Shown here in pieces: positions 1 to 9,405 of a DNA stretch of 64,000 nt. Below the pieces are notes generated by a model, which saw nothing but the letters and a program-made list of their open reading frames with translations, made no database searches and was not told where the DNA came from. Origin of the DNA: JAAFGT01 sp041485165 (GTDB taxonomy: Bacteria > Acidobacteriota > Terriglobia > Acidiferrales > UBA7541); NCBI GenBank assembly GCA_041485165.1, contig JBGPJC010000002.1, positions 1-64,000 on the forward strand. The letters are read 5' to 3'. A program made the position numbers and the translations under genes. Each line of letters opens with the position of its first letter. Position 1 is the first letter of the stretch.

Positions 1-1265
1 CCCAGCGCCGTGGTGAGCAAGCCGGAGAGTCCCGCGAGCCATAGCGTGGCATTGCTGTAACGGCCCTGCGCATTGTCGCCGGCACGCGCCAGATCAATCA
101 GCGCCGCGTAAACATAAAGGAAGGGAACGAGCTGGAGGACCACCGCCAGATCCAGCATGGTTTTGTAGGCCTGTTCAACGGTGGCGCCGAAAAAGCTCAT
201 GGCCACAAACAGGCCGGAAAGAATGGCATGTACGGTCAGGGCCACGTATGGAGTTCCGAAGCGCGGGTGCAGACGGCCCAGCGCGGCGGGCAGGTAGCGG
301 TCCAGGCCGGCCACGAATGGGACGCGGGCCGACCCGGAGAGCCACGCCGAGGCGATGCCGGCGATGGATATCGACAAGACCAGCGCCAGTGCCGGCACCA
401 TCCAGCCGACTCCCACTCCTTCGGCCATGCTGCTGATGGCTTGCAGAATGCCTTGCACCGCGCCTATCTGCTTTTGCGGCAGAGCCAGCAGCACCGCCAG
501 GGTCGCGCCGATGTACAGCAGCCCGGAAGCAATACCACCCCAGAAAACAGCGCCGGGAACGGTGCGGCGCGGGTCGCGGATTTCATCGCCCATCATCGAG
601 CCGAGTTCCAAACCCACCAGTGCAAAGCAGATGACCCCGAAAGAGGAGATCAACCGCCAGTCCGCGCCGGCTACGCGAAAGCTGGCCAGGGTGAGGCTGC
701 TTCCCTTCTGCACCAGCACGATGCCAGCCAGCCCGATCAGGGCCAGCGCAGCCACGGCAGTGCCGATCGCTCCCAGGTTGTTCACCCACTTGCCCACGCC
801 GAGGCCGCGGATATTCAACGCCACCAGAACGGCGAGCAGCGCGATGGCCATGCAGAAGACGTAGACTTTGTTGTCACCCAGCGCGTGGAAGCGCGCCCCG
901 CCGATATATACCGAAATGCCCACCAGATAGAGCAGCAAAGTGGGAATGTAAAAAATGTTGTTGGTCCAATAGCACCAGCCGGACATAAAGCCGTGGAACG
1001 CGCCGAAGCGTTCTTTGGTCCACAAATACACGCCGCCTTCCCCGGGATAGCGATGAGATAGCTCGATCACAGCGATGCCTTGCGGCCAGAAGAAAAAGAC
1101 CAGGGCCAGCAGCCAGAGCCACACGGTGATAGCGCCGCCCGCAGCCACCACCGGCACGATATTCAGATTGGCCACCGCCACCACGAACAGCAGGACCAGG
1201 TCCCACTGCCCGAGGACGCGCTTGAGGTGAGGCGCCGAATCGCCGGCCGACGGCGTGGTGGACAA
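1..1265 (-). CDS. APC-family amino acid permease, 3' end outside the window
   Basis: Cytoplasmic-membrane amino acid or amine transporter of the APC superfamily. The frame is open from a TTG start at 1265 to the window edge, so the C-terminus is missing. After about 15 polar residues come hydrophobic segments (WDLVLLFVVAVANLNIVPVV, then VWLWLLALVFFFWPQG) and the APC-like stretch HRYPGEGGVYLWTKERFG. A GGAGAG ribosome site precedes the TTG. It lies 23 bp downstream of the aminotransferase gene on the same strand, so the two are probably co-transcribed and the substrate may be an amino acid or amine processed by that enzyme. Family is fairly sure; substrate is not determined. Confidence 0.85.
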   Translation of the reverse strand, partial: MSTTPSAGDSAPHLKRVLGQWDLVLLFVVAVANLNIVPVVAAGGAITVWLWLLALVFFFWPQGIAVIELSHRYPGEGGVYLWTKERFGAFHGFMSGWCYWTNNIFYIPTLLLYLVGISVYIGGARFHALGDNKVYVFCMAIALLAVLVALNIRGLGVGKWVNNLGAIGTAVAALALIGLAGIVLVQKGSSLTLASFRVAGADWRLISSFGVICFALVGLELGSMMGDEIRDPRRTVPGAVFWGGIASGLLYIGATLAVLLALPQKQIGAVQGILQAISSMAEGVGVGWMVPALALVLSISIAGIASAWLSGSARVPFVAGLDRYLPAALGRLHPRFGTPYVALTVHAILSGLFVAMSFFGATVEQAYKTMLDLAVVLQLVPFLYVYAALIDLARAGDNAQGRYSNATLWLAGLSGLLTTAL

Positions 1266-1288
1266 ACCGCTCTCCTGCCGCCCCGCCG

Positions 1289-2659
1289 CTAGTGCGCTGC
1301 GGCGGCGAACTGTTCTTTCTGGGCGCGGGCCAGCGCCGGAGCCACTTCTTCAAATGCGGCGATGTGGCGGTCAATTTCCGCTGCGGTGTGCTGGACGGAG
1401 ATGGTCCACTGCTCATCCCACCAGTAGGGCTGCGCCAGTACGCCGCGATTGACCATGGCAAACCAGTAGTGCCGCCAGAGTTCGGAGTCTACTTGCAGCC
1501 ATTCGCGGTAATTGCGGATGGGTTTATCGCGGAACATCAGGACGCCGTTCGCGCCGGCGCTGACCATGCAGCCTTTGAGGCCAGTCTTCTCCAGCGTCTT
1601 CTGGTAGCCGGCGACCAGCTTGGTGTTCAGGCGATTGACGTGAGCGTAGGCGTCGCGGGTGAGCACTTCACGGAATGTCGCCAGACCTGCGGCCATCGAG
1701 ATGGGGTTGGTGTTGTAGGTGCCGCCATGAAAGACCTTGTGCTGGCTGATCTGGTCCATCACCTCGCGCGTGGCACCGAAGGCCGACAGTGGGAATCCGC
1801 CGCCGATGGATTTTGCCAGGCAGACGATGTCAGGCTTGATGCCGAAGTATTCGCAGGCCCCGCCGTAGGCCAGCTTCGCGCCGGTCTTCACTTCGTCAAA
1901 GATCAGCAGCGCGCCATGCTTTATGGTGAGATCGCGCAGGCCTTGCAGGTAGCCCGGCTCGGGCATGCAGATGCCCACGTTCATCATGATCGGCTCGACG
2001 ATGATGGCGGCAATCTGGCCGGGATGTTTGTGGAAGAGGCGCTCGGCGCCGGCCAGGTCGTTGAACTGCGCGATTAAAGTGTTGGCGACATGCGCGGCGG
2101 GGATGCCCGCGCCGCCGGGAACTTGTGTGGGCTCGTCCGCCGGGCCGCACTGCTCGAGCTTGGGTTTCAAGCTGACCAGCACGGCATCGTGTAAGCCGTG
2201 GTAGCCGCCCTCCATCTTGATGATGCGCTCGCGGCCGGCGGCGGCGCGCGCCAGGCGCACGGCATGCATGGTGGCCTCGGTGCCGCTGGAGCCGAAGCGC
2301 ACCATGTCCACCGGATAGCGCTTGCAGATTTCCTCGGCCAGCTCCCATTCCATGTCATGGGGCATGCCAAACGCGGTGCCGATCTTGAGGCGCTGCTCAA
2401 CGGCGCGGACCACGGCGGGGTGGGAGTGGCCGGCCATGAGCGTGCCGAAGCACAGGTTGAAATCGATGTACTCGTTGCCGTCAACGTCGCGGATACGGCC
2501 GCCCTGCCCCTCTTTGACGAAAATTGGATAGGGGTCGTAAGCGCGGTAGTTGCTGGCCACGCCCAGGGGCAGACGATTCAGCGCGCGGGTGTGGGCTTCC
2601 TTTGAGCGCGGCGTGCGCTTTTCGTATGTGGCGATTTCTTTTTGCAGGCCTTCGTGCAT
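1289..2659 (-). CDS. Class III PLP-dependent aminotransferase (glutamate-1-semialdehyde aminomutase-like)
   Basis: 456-residue cytoplasmic PLP enzyme of fold type I, subgroup III. The predicted PLP lysine is K283 in CLAKSIGGGFPLSAFGA, the cofactor-binding Asp is D255 in LIFDEVKTG, and GSSGTEAT (residues 123-130) forms the phosphate-binding loop. Overall it resembles HemL-like proteins. The presence of a permease gene downstream rather than heme genes suggests an amino acid or amine transaminase. It is one of several amine-related genes near the polyamine operon. An AAGGAG-type ribosome site lies just upstream of the ATG. The family is clear; the exact substrate is open. Confidence 0.85.
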   Translation of the reverse strand: MHEGLQKEIATYEKRTPRSKEAHTRALNRLPLGVASNYRAYDPYPIFVKEGQGGRIRDVDGNEYIDFNLCFGTLMAGHSHPAVVRAVEQRLKIGTAFGMPHDMEWELAEEICKRYPVDMVRFGSSGTEATMHAVRLARAAAGRERIIKMEGGYHGLHDAVLVSLKPKLEQCGPADEPTQVPGGAGIPAAHVANTLIAQFNDLAGAERLFHKHPGQIAAIIVEPIMMNVGICMPEPGYLQGLRDLTIKHGALLIFDEVKTGAKLAYGGACEYFGIKPDIVCLAKSIGGGFPLSAFGATREVMDQISQHKVFHGGTYNTNPISMAAGLATFREVLTRDAYAHVNRLNTKLVAGYQKTLEKTGLKGCMVSAGANGVLMFRDKPIRNYREWLQVDSELWRHYWFAMVNRGVLAQPYWWDEQWTISVQHTAAEIDRHIAAFEEVAPALARAQKEQFAAAAH

Positions 2660-2765
2660 GGGACTTCTCCTTGCGAAATCTCAGCTGTTGTAAATCATAC
2701 CGCGGAAGCGCGGGGCACCTGCGGCGAATCAACTGTCGAAAAATGACCGGTCGGATAAACATTCC

Positions 2766-2796
2766 GCGCCGCCGCGGATGGGGCTTCCGGCGGCGC
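2766..2796 (-). terminator. GC-rich hairpin after the TonB receptor gene
   Basis: Perfect 9-bp inverted repeat (GCGCCGCCG at 2766-2774, CGGCGGCGC at 2788-2796) with a 13-nt loop. It starts 14 bp past the receptor stop codon on the minus strand. No U-run follows, so it may only stabilise the mRNA 3' end or act as a weak terminator. Confidence 0.35.
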
Positions 2797-2809
2797 GCCG
2801 ATGCTTGCC

Positions 2810-5800
2810 TCAGAACGAGAATTTCAACGCGAATTGAATCTGACGCGGATCGCGCGCCCGCGTGACGCGGCCGAACTGCGTTCCCTGGGAGATGTCCCCC
2901 TGAACCCCGAGGAATTGGGCATGGTTGAACAGGTTGAAGAATTCCGCGCGGAACTCCATCTTGACGCGCTCGGTCAAATGGGTCGCCTTCAGAAAACTGA
3001 TATCAAAATTGACGATGCCCGGGCCGCAGCAGATGGTGCGGGGTGAGTTGCCTATGCCCCCCAGCGGGACGGTGCCGCCTGCTGTGGTGTCGGTATTGTC
3101 GAAAATGTTCGGGTCGAAAACTACGTTGGCAACGGGCATGCACACGGGAGCACCAGGAGCTGTGGGCCCTGTCCCCAGTTGACATCCTCCCTTCCGCGGG
3201 TCCTGGGTACGGAAGGGCAGGACTATATTGGGTTCACCAGGCGCCTCGAAACCTACGCTGCTAAAAAGTTCGTTGTCGGTGACCCCGGTGGTGAGACGGA
3301 TGGGGAAACCTGATTGGAAAGAGACAATCCCCGAAGAGGCCCAGCCGTTGAGGGCTTTTCCAGCGAAGCCCTTCATCTTCGGGATGGGCAATTCCCAGTA
3401 ATAACTCAACACAAAGCGGTGGCGAGAGTCGAATAGGGAGAGCCCGCGCGTGGCCGAGAAATTCACGGGGTTGAGGGCGTTTTCGAAGCTCGAGGCGTTG
3501 TCGATGGACTTGCTGAAGGTGTAAGCGCCCTGGAGTTGCAGGCCATGCGAGAATTTCTTCTCCAGCAGGACTTGCAAGGAGTTGTAGTTGGAATTGGCAA
3601 TCGAAGCTTGCGTGAAGATATTGGAGAACACCGGCACGCCATCATTCGGACAGCCGGTGCCGGTCATCGGATCGCAGAGCGGCGTGGAGTAGCGTCTCAG
3701 GCCAACCAGCGTAATCCCCGCAGGTCCCAACGTAGTGTTCGCAGGGATGACGGTGGGCCCGCCGCCGTTCGCCGAATAGGGCAGGTGGAGGGCAACGGGC
3801 AGGACCGTGCCACCGGGAATCAAATAGGCACTATCGGCCCCGAATTGCGCACAGGTGCCCGCACCCAAGATGGAATTCAGGTCCAGACAGGTTTGCGGGT
3901 TGCCGTGGTTGAGGTCGTAGGAAGCAAACAGCCGGTGGGCTTGTGAGCCCACGTAGCCAATCTGGAACAGCATGTTGCCGGGCAATTCGCGCTGAATGGT
4001 GAGGTTGTACTGCTCGGCGTATTGCGACCGCACGTCAGGCTGCAGCTCCCCAAAGAGCAGGATGGGCCGGAATCGCGAGAAATCAACCCCACTGCCGCGC
4101 GGCGGGTTCAAAATCCCGCCGAACGGGTTTGGGTTGAGAGTACCATCCTGGCCCACGAATGGTGTCTGGAGGAGCACGCTCGAGAAGAACGAGCTGCCAC
4201 CAAAGGGAGGCTCGGCGCTGAACTGCTCGAGCACCAGCTGTTCGACCGGATTGTAGAAGAGGCCGAAGCCCATGCGGACACTGGTCTTGCCGGGTCCTCC
4301 GGTAAGGGCCTTGAGCCATCCCTCGTTCCATCCCGGGCTCCAAGCCAGACCAATGCGCGGAGCAAGCGACTTGTAGTAGGTCTGAGTCAATCCGTTGGGC
4401 ACGCCCTTGTCCCCGGGAACGACCAGTCCGACGGGAGTGACTCCGGCGGTGTTGCAATCCGGTCCCAGTGAACTGCCCGCCGGAAGCGCACAAGGATAAA
4501 CTGAGCTCACCTGGCCGGGACGGAAGGTTTGCACCTTGTGGCCGATGTCGTTGAGCGGAGTGTTTAATTCCCAGCGCAGGCCGTAGTTCAAAGTGAGGTT
4601 GGGCTTGATCTTCCAGCTATCCTGCGCGAACAGATAGTAGGAAGTCGAGCGAACCAGCTCGGCTTGAGCGCCGCCCTGCAAGTAGCTGTCGACCAGCCCT
4701 AGCAGGTAGTTCGGATAGGAGTTGTCGGACGCGATGCTGCTGCCGATGCCGGTGTTGCCGAAAATGAGCTGGCCGTTCACATCGAAAAACAGGGTCTGAT
4801 CAAACCTTTGGAAGCGGATGTCTCCACCGAACTTCAGACTGTGCTTGCCGATTACCTTGCTGTAGTTGTCCGAAAACTGAAAAGTGTTCCCGGTCTGCGG
4901 CAGTTCGCCCTCGAAGTTGTTGCCGATGCTGAACCCGCCATTGACGACGATGTTGGGCACGCCCTCGCGAGAGGCGCCGAGCCCGGGGGTGATGCCCAGA
5001 CTCTGGCCGGGGGCAGCGACGATGGGCGCCCCGGTCGAGTCAACCAGAGTCGTATCGCTGGTGCCCGTGAAGCAGAATGGCAGGGCCGTCCCGCCGCAGG
5101 ATTTGGTGATCAGATTGGTGACCAGGGGGTGGTTGAACTTATTTTGCGACTCGCGGAAATAAGTGAATCGCGCCTCATTGACCGCGGTGCTCCCGATGGT
5201 CCAAGTGTGGCTGATGTTGAGCTGCTGGATGGCCTGGTCAGTGAGTCCCGGGAAATTGCCAAGATTGGCGCCCGCGGCCTGGAAACGCGCAAACGGGTCC
5301 AGGTTTTTATCATGTTCGAAGAAGTAGTAGGCGGTGAGCGTCTGATTGGCATTCAAATGATGGTCGAACTTGAAAGTGAACTGGTCCTCGTCATTTCGTG
5401 AATTGGGCACGCCTTGAAAGAGATTCCCCGGCAGGTTGGCGCCGCTCGCCGGCAGGAAGCGCAGCAGATTGGCGGCGACAGGATCAAAACACACCGTAGG
5501 AATCACGTTGGTGGGAAAAATCGAACCCGGCCCTCCCCACGGCGTTGCCGTGCCTCCCAGCGCCGCGGTCAGTCCAGGACCTCCGCCCACCGCGCCGATC
5601 GCTGCGCTGCAGCCGGGCCGGTTCTGCAGGACGTTGGCCAGCGTGATGCTTGGACTTCCTCCGAAGGCGGAGCCGGCAGAGAAATCACCGGTCAACTCGG
5701 TAGGGGAGGGTAGCGTGATCTGCTGCGAGGAGATTCCCTTCTTGGCGCGGCGCCCTTCATAGGATCCGAAGAAAAACGTCTTGTCCTTCTTGATCGGCCC

Positions 5801-6652
5801 GCCGAAGGTCCCGCCGTACTGGTTTTGCTGCGAATCCGGCTTGGTGGTGTCCAGGTAGCCGCGGGCGTTGAGCACCTTGTTGCGGAAGAACTCATACAAG
5901 CTGCCGTGCCAGTCGTTGGTGCCGGACTTGGTGACCACGTTAACCACGGCGCCGGAATTGCGCCCGTACTCGGCATCGAAGGTGTTGGTGAGGACGCGGA
6001 ATTCCTCGATGGTGTCCGGCGAGGGCTGCACCGCCGGGAGGTTGGCGAACATGTCGTTCCCTTCCCCGCCGTTGACGCTGTAGTTGTTCGAGCGGCCGCG
6101 CCCTCCATTTACGGAGACCACGCCGGGCTTGTCGCTGCCGTAGAACAGGTCAATGCCCACCTGGGACTGCACCCCCGGTTGGCTTTGAAGCAGTTGGTAG
6201 ACGTCGCGAGAGTTCAGAGGAAGCTCGGTGATCGCGCGTTCGTTGACCACCGCGCCAAGCTGCGTGCTGGTGGTCTCTACCTGGGCGCCGGAGGCTTCCA
6301 CAGTGATGGTCTGCGAGGACTGGCCCAGCACCAGGTCCGCGGTGACCACCACGACGTGGCCGATGTCCACGGCGACGTCCTTCTGCACAAATTTCTTGAA
6401 GCCCGCCGCTTCGATCCCGATGTCATAATGCGCCACCGGGACCGAGACGAGCTCGAATGCGCCGTCCTTGTCCGTGGTAGCGAACCGCTGCGCGCCTGTC
6501 CCCACCGTGGTGGCGGTTACCCTGGCGCCGGGCACGACTGAGCCCGACGGATCTTTCACCGTGCCGCGGATGCCGCCATTCTGTGCCAGCGCGGTCCCCG
6601 CCAAGCCGAGTACAAACGCCAAAAGCCCCAAGACCCTCAGAATGGTCTTCAT
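2810..6652 (-). CDS. Oar-like TonB-dependent receptor with N-terminal carboxypeptidase-regulatory domain
   Basis: 1280-residue outer-membrane protein. The chosen ATG at 6652 gives a signal peptide (MKTILRVLGLLAFVLGLAG, cleavage after ALA-Q) and is preceded by a strong AGGAGG; an upstream in-frame start at 6727 lacks this support. Residues about 25-110 form a CarboxypepD_reg beta-sandwich (GGIRGTVKDPSGSVVPGARV). A plug domain follows (ALTELPLN-like NERAITELPLNSRDVYQLL, then VNVVTKSGTNDWHGSLYEFF). The rest is a beta-barrel ending in KFSF with the C-terminal Phe expected for barrel assembly. Such very long Oar-like receptors are abundant in Acidobacteriota. Substrate is unknown. It is transcribed divergently from the fusion regulator gene at 6788 and the promoters overlap. 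Confidence 0.93.
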   Translation of the reverse strand: MKTILRVLGLLAFVLGLAGTALAQNGGIRGTVKDPSGSVVPGARVTATTVGTGAQRFATTDKDGAFELVSVPVAHYDIGIEAAGFKKFVQKDVAVDIGHVVVVTADLVLGQSSQTITVEASGAQVETTSTQLGAVVNERAITELPLNSRDVYQLLQSQPGVQSQVGIDLFYGSDKPGVVSVNGGRGRSNNYSVNGGEGNDMFANLPAVQPSPDTIEEFRVLTNTFDAEYGRNSGAVVNVVTKSGTNDWHGSLYEFFRNKVLNARGYLDTTKPDSQQNQYGGTFGGPIKKDKTFFFGSYEGRRAKKGISSQQITLPSPTELTGDFSAGSAFGGSPSITLANVLQNRPGCSAAIGAVGGGPGLTAALGGTATPWGGPGSIFPTNVIPTVCFDPVAANLLRFLPASGANLPGNLFQGVPNSRNDEDQFTFKFDHHLNANQTLTAYYFFEHDKNLDPFARFQAAGANLGNFPGLTDQAIQQLNISHTWTIGSTAVNEARFTYFRESQNKFNHPLVTNLITKSCGGTALPFCFTGTSDTTLVDSTGAPIVAAPGQSLGITPGLGASREGVPNIVVNGGFSIGNNFEGELPQTGNTFQFSDNYSKVIGKHSLKFGGDIRFQRFDQTLFFDVNGQLIFGNTGIGSSIASDNSYPNYLLGLVDSYLQGGAQAELVRSTSYYLFAQDSWKIKPNLTLNYGLRWELNTPLNDIGHKVQTFRPGQVSSVYPCALPAGSSLGPDCNTAGVTPVGLVVPGDKGVPNGLTQTYYKSLAPRIGLAWSPGWNEGWLKALTGGPGKTSVRMGFGLFYNPVEQLVLEQFSAEPPFGGSSFFSSVLLQTPFVGQDGTLNPNPFGGILNPPRGSGVDFSRFRPILLFGELQPDVRSQYAEQYNLTIQRELPGNMLFQIGYVGSQAHRLFASYDLNHGNPQTCLDLNSILGAGTCAQFGADSAYLIPGGTVLPVALHLPYSANGGGPTVIPANTTLGPAGITLVGLRRYSTPLCDPMTGTGCPNDGVPVFSNIFTQASIANSNYNSLQVLLEKKFSHGLQLQGAYTFSKSIDNASSFENALNPVNFSATRGLSLFDSRHRFVLSYYWELPIPKMKGFAGKALNGWASSGIVSFQSGFPIRLTTGVTDNELFSSVGFEAPGEPNIVLPFRTQDPRKGGCQLGTGPTAPGAPVCMPVANVVFDPNIFDNTDTTAGGTVPLGGIGNSPRTICCGPGIVNFDISFLKATHLTERVKMEFRAEFFNLFNHAQFLGVQGDISQGTQFGRVTRARDPRQIQFALKFSF

Positions 6653-6710
6653 CCCGCCTCCTTTTTTCTGTGGCCGCGCCCGCTGCACGGCTCCCCGGTG
6701 AAGTTTCGGC

Positions 6711-6740
6711 TTGCGCCCCCGCGACAAACCTTACTATAAT
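6711..6740 (+). promoter_or_regulatory. Predicted sigma-70 promoter for the regulator/polyamine operon
   Basis: -35-like TTGCGC at 6711-6716, 18-bp spacer, consensus -10 TATAAT at 6735-6740. The start site would lie near 6747, about 40 bp before the predicted TTG start codon at 6788. Confidence 0.5.
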
Positions 6741-6746
6741 CCGCGA

Positions 6747-6775
6747 ACGTTAGAGGAGAGCAGCCGGGTTGTCAA
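6747..6775 (-). promoter_or_regulatory. Predicted sigma-70 promoter for the TonB receptor
   Basis: On the minus strand, consensus -35 TTGACA (6770-6775), 17-bp spacer, -10-like TAACGT (6747-6752). It overlaps the opposite-strand promoter region and the leader of the regulator operon. Near-inverted half-sites GACAAACC (6723-6730) and GGGTTGTC (6767-6774) flank the region and could be an operator. Confidence 0.45.
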
Positions 6776-6787
6776 GGCAAAATATAC

Positions 6788-7615
6788 TTGTCTAAGCGGG
6801 CCCACGCAACGCGCAGTTCTTCTCCACGCCGGGGTCTGCTGAAGATCGGCGACGCCGCTCGCTTGGTGGGCGTTTCCCCTTCCATCCTGCGCACCTGGGA
6901 GGGCGTGGGCCTGGTCCGACCGCAGCGCACCGGCAGCCTCTATCGCCTGTACTCGCCGGGCGACTTGCGCGTGCTCAAGCGCGCGCGCTTCCTGCGGCGC
7001 GTCCGCGGCTTGAACCCTCGCGCTATCGTCCACGTACTCAGGCGCGAAGGAATCCTAAGCGCGGAATCTGCGGTTGTACCCAACCCGCTCGGCGCGCGGC
7101 TGCGCCGTCTGCGCCTCGGCCGCAAACTCTCACTGGCCCAAGTGGCCGGTGCCTGTGGCGTGTCGGTGGGTTTCCTGAGCGCTATCGAGCGCGGGCAGAT
7201 GAGCGCTTCAGTGGGGACTCTGCGGCGTATTGCCCGTTTCTACGGTGAAAACATCCTGGCCATGTTCGAGCCGTCGCAGGGCAATCCGCATCGTGTGAGC
7301 CGCGCAGACCGCAAAGTGCTGGAGGCCGGTCCCGGCGTGCGCATGGAACTGCTGGCCTGGGGCAACGCGGTAATGGAGCCGCACCTGTTCCGCATCGCCC
7401 CCGGCGCGGGCAGCGGCGAAGCCTACGCCCACGAAGGCGAAGAATTCCTCCACATCCTCAAGGGGCGTCTGGAAATTCAATTGAAGGACGGCCCCAGGCA
7501 GACGCTCGCTGAGGGCGACAGCTTTTACTTCGAGAGCGACACGCCGCATCGCTGGGCCAACACGGGAAAGAAAGAGACCTGCGTGCTCTGGGTGAATACG
7601 CCGCCGACATTTTAG
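6788..7615 (+). CDS. Three-domain regulator: MerR helix-turn-helix, XRE helix-turn-helix and cupin
   Basis: 275-residue transcription factor. Residues 17-90 are a MerR-type winged helix (LLKIGDAARLVGVSPSILRT, then YRLYSPGDLRVLKRARFL). Residues 101-160 are an XRE-type HTH (SLAQVAGACGVSVGFLSAIE). Residues about 200-272 are a cupin_2 sensor domain (HEGEEFLHILKGRLEIQL, SDTPHRWANTG). XRE-cupin proteins such as PuuR and PauR are known regulators of polyamine use; here a MerR domain is fused in front. The gene is only 35 bp upstream of the amidohydrolase and leads the polyamine transporter operon, so a role in sensing polyamines is likely but inferred. The start is a TTG with a weak ribosome site. 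Control of the divergent TonB receptor is also possible. Confidence 0.85.
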   Translation: MSKRAHATRSSSPRRGLLKIGDAARLVGVSPSILRTWEGVGLVRPQRTGSLYRLYSPGDLRVLKRARFLRRVRGLNPRAIVHVLRREGILSAESAVVPNPLGARLRRLRLGRKLSLAQVAGACGVSVGFLSAIERGQMSASVGTLRRIARFYGENILAMFEPSQGNPHRVSRADRKVLEAGPGVRMELLAWGNAVMEPHLFRIAPGAGSGEAYAHEGEEFLHILKGRLEIQLKDGPRQTLAEGDSFYFESDTPHRWANTGKKETCVLWVNTPPTF

Positions 7616-7650
7616 AGCAGGGGCCCACAGGTTCAGGTCAGAGGGAATGG

Positions 7651-9405
7651 ATGTCTGTTTCCGCAAAGGTTCTCTTGTCTGTCTGCTTGCTCGGCGGGCT
7701 TCTCCTCCCTGCCCTTACCAGGACAACGGAGCCCGCGCCGGCGGACACCATCCTGCTCAACGGAAAGGTATACACCGTCAACGCCGGCCATCCGCGAGCT
7801 CAAGCGCTGGCCATCCGCGAGGGCAGAATTGTCGCGGTGGGCAGCAACGCGGAGATCGAGCGCTATCGCGGACCAAAAACACACGTGATTGACGCGGCGG
7901 GCAGGCTGGTCCTTCCCGGCATCACCGACGCTCATTTCCATCTTATGGAGAGCGCCGAGGCCATCGAACAGTTGCATCTGGACGACGCGACCACCCTGGC
8001 TGAAACCCTCGAAGCAATCAAGAAATACGGCGCTGCGCACCCCGGTACCGGCTGGATTCTGGGCCGCGGGTGGATTTATTCGGTGTTTGGCGCGGAAGCG
8101 CTGCCGCACAAAAAATATCTCGACCAGATCTTTCCCGACCGTCCGGTATTTCTACAATGCTACGACGGCCACACGTATTGGGCCAACAGCAAGGCGCTGG
8201 CGCTGGCCGGGATAACGCGCGACACCCCTGATCCGCCCAATGGCAAATTCGTCCGCGACCCGCAAACCGGCGAGCTGACCGGCGCAATCAAAGAGGATGA
8301 AGCGGGCGATGTGGTCAAACGTGTGATACCGAAGCTCAGCCGCGCGGAAAGGCTCCATGCCGTCCGGCTGGCGCTGGCCGAAGCTCGGCGGGTGGGCCTG
8401 GTCCGCGTCCACTGCGCGCAAAATGACTATCCGTTCCTCGAAATGTACGACCAGCTGCGGCGCGCGGGCGAGCTTACCGTGCGGCTGGAGGTGGCCCATG
8501 AGGCCGCTCCACCTGCAATCACCCCCGGGTTTCTGGAATCCATCGAGCAGGCGCGGCGGCGCTACCACGACGAGTGGATTTCCGCAGGCTCGGTGAAGTT
8601 TTTTCTCGATGGGGTGATTGAAGCCCACACCGCAGCGATGCTCACCCCTTACAGCGACAACCCAAACCTGATCGGCGCAACTTTCTGGGAACCACCACAG
8701 TACACCGCCGCAGTCGCCGAGCTTGACCGGCGCGGATTTCAAATCTTCACCCACGCCATCGGCGACAAAGCGGTCCGCCTGGCGCTGGACGCCTACGAAA
8801 ACGCGCAGAAGTCCAACGGCACGAAGGACGCCCGGAACCGCATCGAGCACATTGAAACCATCAGCGCCGTGGACATCCCGCGCTTCGGCCGCCTTGGCGT
8901 CATTGCCAGCATGCAGCCTCTGCACGCCTATCCGGAAAACAATACGCTGCAGGTGTGGGCCCGCAACGTCGGCCCGGAGCGCATGACTCGCGCCTTCGCC
9001 TGGCAGAGCATCGCCAAGGCGGGCGGGCGTCTGGCGTTTGGCAGCGATTGGAACGTGGTGACCATGAACCCCTGGGAGGGCATGCAGAATGCCATCACGC
9101 GCCAGACCGTGGACGGCCAGCCGCCCGGCGGTTGGATACCCGAGCAGCGAGTGAGCCTGACGCAGGCCATCGAGGCCTATACTTTGGGCGCGGCAATCGC
9201 TGGCCGCAGAGAGAAAAATGAAGGGACGCTGGAGCCCGGCAAACTCGCCGACTTGATTGTAGTGATTCCCGACCTGTTCGAGACTGATCACATGCGGATT
9301 GGAAAGACCGAGGTCCTTCTGACCATGGTGGGAGGGAAAATCGTGTACCAATCGCCCAACTGGAAGGCCACCGGAGCGGGCTCCGCGAAGGAGATGGGAC
9401 GATGA
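7651..9405 (+). CDS. Exported metal-dependent amidohydrolase (YtcJ/amidohydrolase_3 family)
   Basis: 584 residues with an N-terminal signal or anchor (MSVSAKVLLSVCLLGGLLLP) followed by a complete amidohydrolase_3 fold. The metal-binding HxH is H95-F-H97 in ITDAHFHLME; later motifs are KFFLDGVIEAHTAAML, HAIGDKAV, RIEHIE and FGSDWNV, and a C-terminal composite beta-sandwich segment (GTLEPGKLADLIVV). A GAGGGAATGG ribosome site lies before the ATG. The stop codon overlaps the potD start (ATGA), so translation is coupled to the polyamine importer. A reasonable inference is that it releases an amine or amino acid from an N-acyl compound outside the cytoplasm for uptake by the transporter. The true substrate is unknown. 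Confidence 0.88.
   Translation: MSVSAKVLLSVCLLGGLLLPALTRTTEPAPADTILLNGKVYTVNAGHPRAQALAIREGRIVAVGSNAEIERYRGPKTHVIDAAGRLVLPGITDAHFHLMESAEAIEQLHLDDATTLAETLEAIKKYGAAHPGTGWILGRGWIYSVFGAEALPHKKYLDQIFPDRPVFLQCYDGHTYWANSKALALAGITRDTPDPPNGKFVRDPQTGELTGAIKEDEAGDVVKRVIPKLSRAERLHAVRLALAEARRVGLVRVHCAQNDYPFLEMYDQLRRAGELTVRLEVAHEAAPPAITPGFLESIEQARRRYHDEWISAGSVKFFLDGVIEAHTAAMLTPYSDNPNLIGATFWEPPQYTAAVAELDRRGFQIFTHAIGDKAVRLALDAYENAQKSNGTKDARNRIEHIETISAVDIPRFGRLGVIASMQPLHAYPENNTLQVWARNVGPERMTRAFAWQSIAKAGGRLAFGSDWNVVTMNPWEGMQNAITRQTVDGQPPGGWIPEQRVSLTQAIEAYTLGAAIAGRREKNEGTLEPGKLADLIVVIPDLFETDHMRIGKTEVLLTMVGGKIVYQSPNWKATGAGSAKEMGR

Noticed and set aside
228..1061. 277-codon plus-strand frame opposite the permease
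   Set aside because: Antisense shadow of a clear membrane-transporter frame; rich in Gln, Arg and His, with no domain.
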